Of a DNA stretch of 64,000 bases, positions 7,713 through 17,446 are shown piece after piece; the stretch's first letter is position 1; each line of letters opens with the position of its first letter. The DNA lies in the NCBI RefSeq assembly GCF_004366815.1, contig NZ_SORI01000003.1, positions 1-64,000 of the forward strand. Direction: 5' to 3'. The notes under the pieces were generated by a model. It searched no databases, was not told where the DNA came from, and saw only the letters and a program-made list of their open reading frames with translations. Source of the stretch: Aminivibrio pyruvatiphilus (lineage in GTDB: Bacteria; Synergistota; Synergistia; Synergistales; Aminobacteriaceae). The position numbers and the translations under genes are program-made.

Positions 7713-8056
7713 TCTGCCGTTCCTCCCCCTCCCGGCCGGATTCCGGGGAACAGGTCACACCATGGAATTAGGCTCATCTTCTCCATCCTCCTCCACTATC
7801 CATTGACTCATACAAAAAAGAGTATACTCCCCTTTTCCCCTGTCCGGCCCCATGGACCGGGTATGAAAAGCCCATGGAAGCTCCAGGCTCCGGCCCTATG
7901 TCCGGAAGGTGTGAAAAATACCGCGCCCGGCTCATTGCCAAGAAAAACAGTCTCTGCTACTGTTGCAGCCGTGAAGAGCGCTCCCGGAGGATCCAGGGCA
8001 CCGCGGCACGGACAGGCCGGGGCAGCTTCACCAACGAGAAAAGGAGATGATGTTCC
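7713..8056. other. 344-base divergent intergenic region azlC / mscS
   Basis: This gap separates the azlC start from the start of the mechanosensitive channel gene. It holds a TTGACT (7803-7808) and a TATACT (7823-7828) on the plus strand, but only 14 bases apart, too close for a standard promoter. The right half contains the small Cys-rich open frame at 7874-8050. I see no strong hairpin and no known RNA. Confidence 0.4.
7874..8050 (+). CDS. Possible small Cys-rich basic protein
   Basis: A 58-codon frame with stop TGA at 8048-8050, inside the ribosome binding region of the mscS gene (start 8057), an arrangement typical of co-translated genes. The protein is strongly basic, with Cys at about residue 13 and a C-Y-C-C cluster at residues 28-31 followed by S-R-E-E-R-S-R-R, which could bind a metal. 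Against it: no clear ribosome binding site precedes ATG 7874 or the internal ATG 7898, and the family is not one I recognise. Confidence 0.28.
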   Translation: MEAPGSGPMSGRCEKYRARLIAKKNSLCYCCSREERSRRIQGTAARTGRGSFTNEKRR

Positions 8057-9907
8057 ATGAAATCCGGCCGGTCCCTTTCATTTTTCTCCTTCACCTTTGC
8101 GGGGATACTGCTCTTCCTTTCCGGGACCGCCGGCGGAGCCGTGCCCGATCCGCTGGCCCCCGCCGACCTGTCGTCTCCCCGGGCGACCCTCACATCCTTC
8201 ATCACCCACATGAACGCAGGGCACGAATTTCTGCAACAGGCCAGGATGATTTCCCGGGGCACTCCCGGATTCTTCGCTCACCCGCAGGAAGCCGCGGAAA
8301 AGGGAGACCTTGCCAGGTACAATTTCGAACGGGCCGTGCAGGCCCTCGACCTCTCGGAAGTCCCCCATGTCCTCAGGGACGACGTTGCCAGGGAACGAGC
8401 CCTCCTCCTCAAGGAGATCCTTGACCGTATCGGCCTTCCGTCTCCGGAAACCATCCCCGGGGGAGAAGGCTGGGACAACGAGAGCGACCGGAAGATCACC
8501 AGGTGGACCATTCCCCGCACCGAGCTGCAGCTCCACAGGATCGATTCCGGGGAGGCTGAAGGGAAATGGCTTCTCTCACCCGCTTCCCTTGACCGTCTCG
8601 AGGAAGACTACCTCAGGATACGGCACCTGCCCTATCTTCCGGGCTCCACGGAAGGGGCATACCTGGACTATATCCTCACGCCGGGCCGTTTCTTTCCTCC
8701 GAAGTGGGCGGACTACCTTCCCGGATGGTCCACGGCGGATCTGTACGACCAGACGGTCTGGCAGTGGATCGGGCTTCTGCTCACCTTCCTGGCCTTTCTT
8801 GCGCTGAACATCGGCATCTGGCGCCTGTTCCGAAGAATATCCGGAAATATGAGTCTTTTCGCGGGAAACATCCTCAGAATCCTTCCACCCGTCACCCTTT
8901 CCGTCACTTCAACCCAGGCGATTCTGCTCGTGGACGACACTATCAACATCTCCGGGAAGCTGTGCATCCTGCTCATCCAGGCCTTCTCGGCGGTGCGGTG
9001 GTTCGGATGGGCATGGTGTGCCGTCCGCGTGGGGGAAGTGATCGCCGAGCTGATCATTCTCTCGCCAAGGGTGGAGCCGGAGAGCATCGACGCAAGCCTG
9101 GTCCGCACCGTGAGCAGGCTTGTCTGCATCACTGCGGCCTCGTGGATCCTCCTCTACGGACTCTCCCAGCTGGGCCTGTCCGTCTTCCACCTCCTCACCG
9201 GACTGGGCGTGGTGGGACTGGCCATCTCCCTGGCCGCCAAGCCCACTGTGGAAAACATCATCGGGGGGCTCACCCTCTTCGCGGACCGGTCGGTGAAGGT
9301 GGGAGAATTCTGCCGCTTCGGCTCCACAGCCGGTACGGTGCTCCACATCGGTCTCCGCTCCACGAAGATCGAGGCCCTGGACCAGACGGTGATATCCATT
9401 CCCAACGCAGAGTTTTCCCAGATGCAGATCGTCAACGTCACCCGAAGAAACCGTTCCCTCATGCAGAAGACCATCAGCATCCGCTACGAGACCACCAGAG
9501 ACCAGCTCCGGTGGATCCTGGCATCCATCCGGGATGTGCTCCACGCTCACCCGAAGGTCTCCGCCGACCCGGTCCCCTTCGCCCGGTTCGAGTCCTTCGG
9601 GTCGTCGTCCCTTGACATCCTCGTCTTTGCCTACATCAGGACGAAAAAGTGGGCGGAATTCCTTGCCGTCCAGGAGGATATCCTCTTCCGGATCGGGGAG
9701 ATCGTGGAAAAATCCGGCTCCGGCTTCGCCTTCCCGTCCACCACGGCCTATCTCGCCAGGGACGGCGGCCTCGACGGGGAAAAGGCAGCCTTCGCGGCGA
9801 AAGAAGTGGAGCAGTGGAGGGAAAGCGGCCGTTTCCCCTTCCCGGACACCCCCATGGAGCGCATCGCCGGCGTGCTCGGTACCGTGGAATATCCCCCGAA
9901 ATCCTGA
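8057..9907 (+). CDS. MscS-family mechanosensitive ion channel
   Basis: A 616-residue channel. Residues 1-27 are a signal peptide, followed by a periplasmic domain of about 200 residues and then hydrophobic segments near 235-257, 275-295, 300-335 and 350-372. The pore-lining helix is G-L-G-V-V-G-L-A-I-S-L-A-A-K-P (about 382-396), followed directly by T-V-E-N-I-I-G-G, the MscS signature. The beta domain (F-C-R-F-G-S-T-A-G-T-V) and the cytoplasmic alpha-beta cage complete it. The family opens under membrane tension to release solutes during osmotic downshock. Its large periplasmic domain makes it one of the extended MscS types. It ends at a strong bidirectional terminator. Confidence 0.9.
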   Translation: MKSGRSLSFFSFTFAGILLFLSGTAGGAVPDPLAPADLSSPRATLTSFITHMNAGHEFLQQARMISRGTPGFFAHPQEAAEKGDLARYNFERAVQALDLSEVPHVLRDDVARERALLLKEILDRIGLPSPETIPGGEGWDNESDRKITRWTIPRTELQLHRIDSGEAEGKWLLSPASLDRLEEDYLRIRHLPYLPGSTEGAYLDYILTPGRFFPPKWADYLPGWSTADLYDQTVWQWIGLLLTFLAFLALNIGIWRLFRRISGNMSLFAGNILRILPPVTLSVTSTQAILLVDDTINISGKLCILLIQAFSAVRWFGWAWCAVRVGEVIAELIILSPRVEPESIDASLVRTVSRLVCITAASWILLYGLSQLGLSVFHLLTGLGVVGLAISLAAKPTVENIIGGLTLFADRSVKVGEFCRFGSTAGTVLHIGLRSTKIEALDQTVISIPNAEFSQMQIVNVTRRNRSLMQKTISIRYETTRDQLRWILASIRDVLHAHPKVSADPVPFARFESFGSSSLDILVFAYIRTKKWAEFLAVQEDILFRIGEIVEKSGSGFAFPSTTAYLARDGGLDGEKAAFAAKEVEQWRESGRFPFPDTPMERIAGVLGTVEYPPKS

Positions 9908-9912
9908 TATAC

Positions 9913-9947
9913 AAAAAAGCATCCCGGGAATTCCGGGATGCTTTTTT
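9913..9947. terminator. Bidirectional intrinsic terminator
   Basis: A perfect inverted repeat, A6-GCATCCCGG then a short GAATT centre then CCGGGATGC-T6. It follows the mscS stop by 6 bases and lies 21 bases beyond the dctM stop on the other strand. The A and T runs make it work in both directions. Confidence 0.9.
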
Positions 9948-9968
9948 CTGCCTTGAAAAAACCTTTCG

Positions 9969-11304
<1,336 letters not shown>

Positions 11305-11321
<17 letters not shown>

Positions 11322-11823
11322 CCCTTATCACGAAATACAGGTCCCTCACAAAGTTCGCTGCCGCCTGGAGCAAAAGGAGGAAGAGCCCCACGGCGAACAC
11401 TGTCCGGTAGGGCCATGCCGGGGGGTACCAGAAGCTGTTGAAGAACACTTCCTTGATAGTCACGGCCCTGACGGCCCACGTGAAGGCGAGCCTGAACATG
11501 ACCAGCATGAGCGGGAAAAAGAGAAACAGGGAACAGATCACGTTCATAAAGGCCCTTCCCCGGGGAGGCAGCATGTTGTAGAACATGTCCACCCGGGTGT
11601 GGGACTCATGAAGGTAGTCATAGGAGGCACCCAGAAGGTACAGGGTGCCTCCGGCCATGCACAGCACGTCATAGGCCCATTCGGTGGGAGCGTTGAAAAA
11701 ATGGCGCGACACAGCCTCGTACGTTCCCGCGAACACAAGAACCAGGGCGAACCACTTCGCCACCCAGCCGGACGTTTCGCTGACAGTATCAATGAATTTC
11801 AGTATCTTCCTTAAGGACGACAT
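11305..11823 (-). CDS. dctQ: TRAP transporter small permease (DctQ)
   Basis: A 172-residue protein with four membrane helices, the DctQ subunit that joins DctM in the inner membrane. The conserved V-D-M-F-Y motif sits after helix 2 (S-H-T-R-V-D-M-F-Y, about residue 90). AAGGAG precedes ATG 11823. It lies between dctP (36-base gap) and dctM (17-base overlap), so all three are one transcript. Confidence 0.9.
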
Positions 11824-11859
11824 TGCCCCTTCTCCTTGTGAAATACCGCGGGGACGCGG

Positions 11860-12912
11860 TTATTTCATCGTTTCGTAGGCTACGCCGAAGGCCTTCATGG
11901 AGTTGTAGATTTCTCCGAAGATCGGGGGTTCATTTGCAATCTTCTCCTCGTAGAACTTGGCCGCTTCAGCGGCGAGGGCCGTGTTGACTTCCGCGGGAAC
12001 CTTCAGGACCTGGTTGCCGGCAGCCTTGAACTTCTCAAGGGCGATGATGGATTCATAGACAAGATACTCGTGCTGGGCCTGGGTAAACCGGTCGATGAAT
12101 GTCTGGACAAGGAGCTGCAGATCCTTCGGCAGGGCGTTCCAGGCATCCTTGTTCACGAAAAACACCTGGGGATCGCTGGGAGCCCGGACGGGGGAAAGGT
12201 ACACATAGTCCGCCACCTCGTTGAAATGCATGTTCCAGTTGGAGGCAAGGGTGGAATACTCGAAGGCGTCGATGGTGCCGCGCTTCATGGCCTCGTAGAG
12301 TTCGCCGCCGGGGATGATGACGGTAGCCATGCCCATCCTCTTGAGAATCTCGCCGCCGTCGCCCATGCACCTGGCCTTGATCGTCTTGAGGTCCTCAAGG
12401 CTTTCGATCTTCTTCTTGGAGTGGAAGAATACTTCTTCCGGAAGGGGGGAAAGGGCGCCGGGGAAGGTCATCACGTTGTAGCCTTCCATCATCTTGTTCA
12501 TCAGGTCCGCACCGCCGCCGTAGTTGAACCACGTGCGGAGGGCTTCGCCGGCGAGGGCGCCGGGACGGGAGCTGATAAGGCCTGCTGCCGACCACTTGTC
12601 GAGGTTGTACATGGGGCAGGTGTAGCAGAGCTGCAGCACGTTCTCGTGGACCGCGTCAAGCTCCTTGTAGGCGGGAACGATGGATCCGCCGACGAAGGGC
12701 TTGATCTCCAGCCTTCCGCCGGAGGCTTCGGTAATGGCCTTGCAGAGCAGGTCATGGTAGATCTGGGACGGGTCGGACGCCGGGCCGTGCCCGGAGGATT
12801 TCCAGACGATCTTCTTCGGGGCGTCGGCGCCCTCAACCACGGCGGGCATAAAAGCCCCGACCACAAGGACGGAAACCAGCAGCGCGAACAACACTCTTCT
12901 CATAGCCCACAT
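11860..12912 (-). CDS. dctP: TRAP transporter periplasmic substrate-binding protein (DctP)
   Basis: A 350-residue DctP-type receptor with a signal peptide of about 28 residues (cut after V-E-G-A). Family features are L-E-D-L-K-T-I-K-A-R and P-G-G-E-L-Y-E-A-M-K-R-G-T-I-D-A-F-E-Y (about residues 212-231), where the Glu and the conserved Arg in K-A-R bind the ligand carboxylate. The Y-x-A-M-K-R-G-x-I-D-A-x-E form resembles receptors for 2-oxo acids, but the ligand remains open. ATG 12912 has AAAGGAGG 8 bases before it. It lies 81 bases after the hydrolase gene and is probably in the same operon. Confidence 0.92.
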   Translation of the reverse strand: MWAMRRVLFALLVSVLVVGAFMPAVVEGADAPKKIVWKSSGHGPASDPSQIYHDLLCKAITEASGGRLEIKPFVGGSIVPAYKELDAVHENVLQLCYTCPMYNLDKWSAAGLISSRPGALAGEALRTWFNYGGGADLMNKMMEGYNVMTFPGALSPLPEEVFFHSKKKIESLEDLKTIKARCMGDGGEILKRMGMATVIIPGGELYEAMKRGTIDAFEYSTLASNWNMHFNEVADYVYLSPVRAPSDPQVFFVNKDAWNALPKDLQLLVQTFIDRFTQAQHEYLVYESIIALEKFKAAGNQVLKVPAEVNTALAAEAAKFYEEKIANEPPIFGEIYNSMKAFGVAYETMK

Positions 12913-12993
12913 CTTTGTAACCTCCTTTGTATTTGGTGTTTCCCTACGGCAGGGGAGGAATTTCCCCGGCCCTGAACGACACCCTTTCAGAAG

Positions 12994-13827
12994 TTACCCG
13001 AAAAAGAGGGAACTGCCCGTCACGTTCCGGAAAAATCCCGGGCAGACCGCCTCGAGGCGATCCATGACATCCTTCCCCGTACAGTGGGACATTCCGATGA
13101 AAAGAATGCCACTATTCTGAATGTATTCGAGAGATTTTTCAAGACCGCTCCCCTTGGCCTCCACGAGGTGGGTTCCCCCGAGGACAGCCAGAATGGGCCT
13201 CCTGAGCCTCTCTTTCACCGCGTCGAGCATGTTGCGCATGCCGGGGTGGGAGCACCCCAGGAGCACGGCAAGTCCTTCGCCCGTCTCGACGGCAAGAAGA
13301 ATCTCGTCATCGAAGGAATCGGGCACGAAGACGCTGTCCTTTCTCAGGACAAACCTGGGGTTGACCTTTTCCTCGGAGTGGACCCGGGGAAAGGAGGAAA
13401 GGACGAATACTCCGGGAAGAATTTCCTTTCCCGGACCGGATAAGGTCACATGATGAATTCCCTTTTCTGAAAGAAAGGCTTCGTCGAAATCGCTTCCGAG
13501 GTAATCGTATGCGCCGTTCCGGAGAGCGTACTTGGGGGAAAAGAACCCTTCACCGGTGACGAGGGAGAAGCCCCTGGCGGCGGAGCAGAGGGAGCGGAAT
13601 CCGCCGGAGTGGTCGTAGTGCCCATGGCTCAGCACCACGTGCTCCACGGCCCCAAGGCTGATGTTCAGTTTCGGAGCGTTGGAGAGAAAGGCTCCCGACT
13701 GGCCGGTGTCGAAGAGGATCATGTGCCCGTCCTTTTCGACACAGAAGGAAATCCCGTGTTCCGTCGCCAGTCCGTGATGTTCTCCGGGAGAATTTTCGAT
13801 GAGGGTGGTGATCCGCAGCATGGTCAT
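12994..13827 (-). CDS. Metallo-beta-lactamase-fold hydrolase
   Basis: A 277-residue MBL-fold protein. The metal-binding signature S-H-G-H-Y-D-H-S-G-G is at residues 67-76, with later ligands in G-C-S-H-P-G (about 205) and a C-terminal G-M-S-H-C-T-G. The variant H-G-H-Y-D-H-S-G-G-F plus the G-C-S-H motif is that of the group often annotated as dihydropterin ribofuranosyl-aminobenzene phosphate synthase-like, many of which have no known substrate. It overlaps the regulator gene in ATGA; a second ATG two codons on (13821) is an equally good start. Between a FadR-type regulator and a TRAP receptor it may process the imported compound. Confidence 0.85.
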   Translation of the reverse strand: MTMLRITTLIENSPGEHHGLATEHGISFCVEKDGHMILFDTGQSGAFLSNAPKLNISLGAVEHVVLSHGHYDHSGGFRSLCSAARGFSLVTGEGFFSPKYALRNGAYDYLGSDFDEAFLSEKGIHHVTLSGPGKEILPGVFVLSSFPRVHSEEKVNPRFVLRKDSVFVPDSFDDEILLAVETGEGLAVLLGCSHPGMRNMLDAVKERLRRPILAVLGGTHLVEAKGSGLEKSLEYIQNSGILFIGMSHCTGKDVMDRLEAVCPGFFRNVTGSSLFFG

Positions 13828-14543
13828 TCCTCCTCCGGGCGACGGGGAAGCCGCTCCATGGAAGCCCTGATGTCGCCGAGGGCGTTGGTCAGGTGGCGTA
13901 CCATCTCTTTTTCAGCCCGCTCCGGATCCCCGTCCCGTATGGCTTCAAACACTGCGTAGTGTTCCCCCACGGTCTTCTCTATCCGGCCGGGGATGTGGAG
14001 GCTGGTGATCCAGCCTTCTGACAGGGATGTGGTCATGGTTTTCATAAGGCAGTAGAGAGTCCTGTTTTTCGTGGACCTGGCGATAAGCCGGTGAAAATCG
14101 CCGTCGGCCTTGACCAGGGCGGCTGTATCCCCCGCACCGGCGTTTCCGGCAAAAGACTCGCAGGCTTTTTCCATGGCCCGCACAGATTCGCCGTCCGCCT
14201 TCACGGCAGCGTGCCATGCGGCTCTTGGCTCGATGATGAGCCGCACCTCGAAGTGGTCGAGAAGGGAGGTTTTGTTGTCCTTCAGCCAGCCCCGGAAGGG
14301 ATCTTCCTCTTCTCCGAAGGGTTCGGCGATGAAAATACCCTTCCCGTGACGGACGGAGACCCGCCCCCTCACTTCCAGGATCCTGACCGCTTCCCGAATG
14401 GAGGACCGGCTCACTTCAAGCCGCTTTCCCAGTTCCGCCTCGGAGTAAAACCTGTCCCCGGGGCTGAAATCTTCCCCGGCGATCATGGTTTCTATGGCAT
14501 CCACCACCTGCTCGGACAGCCTGGTTTTCCGTATAGGGGTCAT
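13824..14543 (-). CDS. GntR/FadR-family transcriptional regulator
   Basis: A 239-residue regulator: winged helix at residues about 5-75 (L-S-E-Q-V-V-D-A-I-E, then L-E-V-S-R-S-S-I-R-E-A-V-R-I-L-E) and an all-helical FCD ligand domain after that (R-L-I-I-E-P-R-A-A, then H-R-L-I-A-R-S-T-K-N). FCD regulators bind small carboxylates and usually repress the operon they head, so this one probably senses the substrate of the TRAP importer. ATG 14543 is preferred to one nine codons upstream because GGAGGA lies close before it. The stop overlaps the hydrolase start. Confidence 0.9.
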   Translation of the reverse strand: MTPIRKTRLSEQVVDAIETMIAGEDFSPGDRFYSEAELGKRLEVSRSSIREAVRILEVRGRVSVRHGKGIFIAEPFGEEEDPFRGWLKDNKTSLLDHFEVRLIIEPRAAWHAAVKADGESVRAMEKACESFAGNAGAGDTAALVKADGDFHRLIARSTKNRTLYCLMKTMTTSLSEGWITSLHIPGRIEKTVGEHYAVFEAIRDGDPERAEKEMVRHLTNALGDIRASMERLPRRPEEE

Positions 14544-14630
14544 GGCTCCTCCCGCCGTTGCCGGCAGCATATCTACTCATCAGACAACTGAAATTCTACT
14601 CCCTTTTTACTGAAAGTGTCAAGAAAATAA

Positions 14631-14653
14631 AAAAAAACGGCCCCGCCGGGCCG
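14631..14653 (-). terminator. Intrinsic terminator of the two-component operon
   Basis: On the minus strand CGGCCC-GGCG-GGGCCG is followed by ten T. It lies 33 bases after the response-regulator stop and before the FadR-type regulator gene, so it isolates the two operons. Confidence 0.9.
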
Positions 14654-14686
14654 CGAAAAAGAGGTACCTGAACAGCGGCTTTCCGC

Positions 14687-15388
14687 TCACTCCCTGCGGA
14701 AGCGGTAGCCCGCTCCATGGACCGTAAGAAGGTGCACGGGACTCGACGGATCGTCTTCGATCTTCTGGCGCAGGCGCACCACGTGCTGGTCCACCGTCCG
14801 GGTGGTCACGTCACACTCGATGCCCCAGACATCTTCCAGCAGCAGGTCTCGCGAGAGGACTTTCCCCTCCCTGTCGGCAAAAAACCGGAGAAGGGAGTTC
14901 TCCCTGGGGGTGAGAGAAAAGGGGGAGCCGCCCCTGCTTCCCGCCATGGCGTCGAAATCCACCCAGACATTGCCGAAGGAAAGACTGTTGTCTTCCCCCG
15001 TTTCCTTCGCCCCGGCCGCCAGGGCCCCCCTTCTGAGGGCCGCCCGAACCCTGGCGAGCAGTTCAGCCATACCGAAGGGCTTCACGATGTAGTCGTCCGC
15101 CCCCAGCTCGAGACCCACCACCCTGTCCACTTCCTGCCCCTTGGCGGTAAGCATGACCACCGGGACGACGGCGTTCTCTCCCCGGATGGCCCTGCAGACA
15201 TCGTATCCGCTCATCCCGGGCATCATCACGTCGAGAAGCACCAGGTCGGGAGAGAGCCGGCGGTAGAGTTCAAGGGCCTCGGCGCCGTTTCCCGCCGGGA
15301 TGACCTCGTACCCCTCGCTTTCGAGAAGATCCGCCACGCCGGTCAGTATGGCCTGGTCGTCCTCGGCGACAAGAATACGCTCCTTCAT
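14687..15388 (-). CDS. OmpR-family response regulator
   Basis: A 233-residue regulator. The receiver domain has the acidic pair E9-D10-D11, the phosphoacceptor D53 in L-L-D-V-M-M-P-G, Thr81 and Lys83 in M-L-T-A-K. Residues about 135-233 form the winged-helix domain with L-T-P-R-E-N-S-L-L and the V-D-Q-H-V-V-R-L-R-Q-K-I recognition region. It is coupled to the upstream kinase by an ATGA overlap, so the pair are cognate partners. Targets are unknown. Confidence 0.93.
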   Translation of the reverse strand: MKERILVAEDDQAILTGVADLLESEGYEVIPAGNGAEALELYRRLSPDLVLLDVMMPGMSGYDVCRAIRGENAVVPVVMLTAKGQEVDRVVGLELGADDYIVKPFGMAELLARVRAALRRGALAAGAKETGEDNSLSFGNVWVDFDAMAGSRGGSPFSLTPRENSLLRFFADREGKVLSRDLLLEDVWGIECDVTTRTVDQHVVRLRQKIEDDPSSPVHLLTVHGAGYRFRRE

Positions 15389-17388
15389 CGTCTTCTCTCC
15401 TTTCCTTCCGGAAGGGCGAGGGGCATCTCCAAGGAAAAGACGCTCCCCCCGCCCTCCCTTGGCTCGTACTTCACATCCCCGCCGTGTTTCACGGCGATGT
15501 CCCGGGCTATGGACAGTCCCAGCCCCGCGCCGCTCTTCGGCGCCGAGAGGGAATCGTCCCCCCTGAAAAACTCCTGGAAAATCTTCTCCCCCAGCCCGGC
15601 AGGCACCCCGGAGCCTCTGTCCGCCACCCGCACCACGGCCTTTTCACCCTCTCTCCCGCAGGAGACGGTGATCTCCCGGGTTTCCGGTGAATACTTCTCG
15701 CTGTTGGATAAAAGGTTCATCAGGACCTGCCGGAGGGCCTCGCCGTTTCCGAGGACCGGCAGGGGCCCGTCAGCGGAAAAACCGGCAGAAAAGCCGTTTT
15801 TCGCCAGGTGGGGTTCAAGCTGCGCCAAAGTATCCTCCGCCAGGGCCGCGAGGTCCAGCCGTTCCATAGGAAGGGGACGGGCTTTCGACCCTTTCCGGGA
15901 AAAGGCCAGAACGTTGTCCACGAGACGGGAGAGCCGCTCCGCCTCGGATACCATGATCCTGAGGTATTCCCTTTTGCGCTCCTCGCTCTGCTGCCTTCCG
16001 GAGAGAAGCATTTCCGCGAACAGCCGGATGGACGTGAGAGGTGTTTTCAGCTCGTGGGAGACATTGGCCACGAAGGTCGTCCTGCTCGCCGCAAGGCGCA
16101 TCTCGGCGGAGAGCATCCTCATGATCACCCCGGCGCCGGCCAGGATGACCACGAACAGGATTCCGGTGAGCAGCCAGACGGCGATGGTGGCGAATCTCGC
16201 CCTTGAAGCGGCGAGCCCGGGGTCGGTGAGCCACGCGCCGGCCTCCCACCGGGGAAGGAGGGGGGAAATTTCCCTGGCGACGAAGGGGCGCCTCCAGTCG
16301 GCTCCCGACGGAAGGAGAGGCGATACAAGGGGCTCTCCCCGGTCGTCAAGGACGGCCAGAATCCGGATGTCCGTCCGCGCATCGGGAGCGGCCCCTGCAA
16401 TGCGGTCCCGCAGTTCTTCCATGTCAATAAAATATCCCGCTGCGCCGTCACCGGCCCTGGTCCAGAATATCAGCTCCAGCCCTCTTCCCGAGAGCCTGGG
16501 CAGAAACCCGACCTCCGACTCGGAGCGCAGCCCGGCGAAGCTCTTTCCCCGGGCCACGGTGCCGGATCGTTCCTCCCTCTCCGGAGACGGAGCGGAACCA
16601 GCCTGGGGTGCCACGTTCCGCTGCAGCAGGCTGAAACCTTCCTCCTCTGCCTTCCGGAAAAGCTCTTCCCGAAAGGCGGGATCGGCCGCCGCCATGCTCT
16701 GGGCCATCTGCCGCTCCATTCCCCCCGGAGGAGCGGACTTCTTCACAGGGGCGGGAAGAGGGACTGCCTCAGGAACAGGGGGCGCCTGGAGGGGGCGGGC
16801 CACCCGGCCGGCGGTTCCGGCCGGCAATTCCGCATGGAAGCTCTTCCCGGAATCCTCCCGGGGGCTTTCTTCTTCCACGGCTGGCTGGAAAAGAGGCCCG
16901 TAGGGAAGGGAGAACGGAGTCTCCCCCATCTCCTTTCGGTAAACCCCCGCAATGGAGTCATAGACCTGCATTTCCTCCCGGTCTTCCAGAAAGGGACCGA
17001 AGGATTCGAGAAAATTCTCGAGAAGTGAATGGGAGACTTCAGGAACGAAGAGGCGGCCGTCCTTCACGAAAAAGGGAAAGGCCGCGGGGGGAAGAGACGT
17101 CACCCCTCCTTCCAGGGCTTCGGGGCCTGAAATCTTGCCCGCCTCCCTTTTCAGTTCCACCCCGAGGTTGTCGAGGAGGGCCGATATTTTCTGGGCTGCG
17201 AGGTTCACCTCCGCCAGGAGGGCCGCTTCAAGGCTCCGCTCGACGTAGACCGCCTCCCGGTCTGCCGCCCTGAGGGCGAGAAGGCTGAGGGCGATGCTCG
17301 GAAGAAGCACCGCCAGCACGAACACGAGAAGGAAAGGCAGAGGCACGGGAAGGCCCCTCCGGGCCGCATTCCGCCTTTTTCCGTCCAT
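15385..17388 (-). CDS. Membrane sensor histidine kinase
   Basis: A 667-residue kinase. Membrane helix at about residues 16-40, a long extracytoplasmic region (41-398), a second helix at 400-425, then the DHp helix with H445 in V-S-H-E-L-K-T-P-L and the ATPase domain (N box near N558-N562, D-R-G-S-G-V-P at 590-596, G-A-G-L-G-L-S at 620-626). Residues about 170-290 are low-complexity, rich in Pro, Glu and Ala, dividing the sensor into two lobes; no known sensor domain is obvious. HAMP and PAS are absent. It lies 58 bases after the VWA gene and overlaps the response regulator. Confidence 0.92.
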   Translation of the reverse strand: MDGKRRNAARRGLPVPLPFLLVFVLAVLLPSIALSLLALRAADREAVYVERSLEAALLAEVNLAAQKISALLDNLGVELKREAGKISGPEALEGGVTSLPPAAFPFFVKDGRLFVPEVSHSLLENFLESFGPFLEDREEMQVYDSIAGVYRKEMGETPFSLPYGPLFQPAVEEESPREDSGKSFHAELPAGTAGRVARPLQAPPVPEAVPLPAPVKKSAPPGGMERQMAQSMAAADPAFREELFRKAEEEGFSLLQRNVAPQAGSAPSPEREERSGTVARGKSFAGLRSESEVGFLPRLSGRGLELIFWTRAGDGAAGYFIDMEELRDRIAGAAPDARTDIRILAVLDDRGEPLVSPLLPSGADWRRPFVAREISPLLPRWEAGAWLTDPGLAASRARFATIAVWLLTGILFVVILAGAGVIMRMLSAEMRLAASRTTFVANVSHELKTPLTSIRLFAEMLLSGRQQSEERKREYLRIMVSEAERLSRLVDNVLAFSRKGSKARPLPMERLDLAALAEDTLAQLEPHLAKNGFSAGFSADGPLPVLGNGEALRQVLMNLLSNSEKYSPETREITVSCGREGEKAVVRVADRGSGVPAGLGEKIFQEFFRGDDSLSAPKSGAGLGLSIARDIAVKHGGDVKYEPREGGGSVFSLEMPLALPEGKERRR

Positions 17389-17446
17389 GACCTTCCCCTC
17401 CTCTCCCGGCGGGGGGAGGGAAACCCCCTCCCCGCCGGCTTTCCGT

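Noticed and set aside
7803-7828. TTGACT and TATACT as a promoter for mscS or the small frame
   Set aside because: Only 14 bases between them, outside the working range of sigma-70 promoters.
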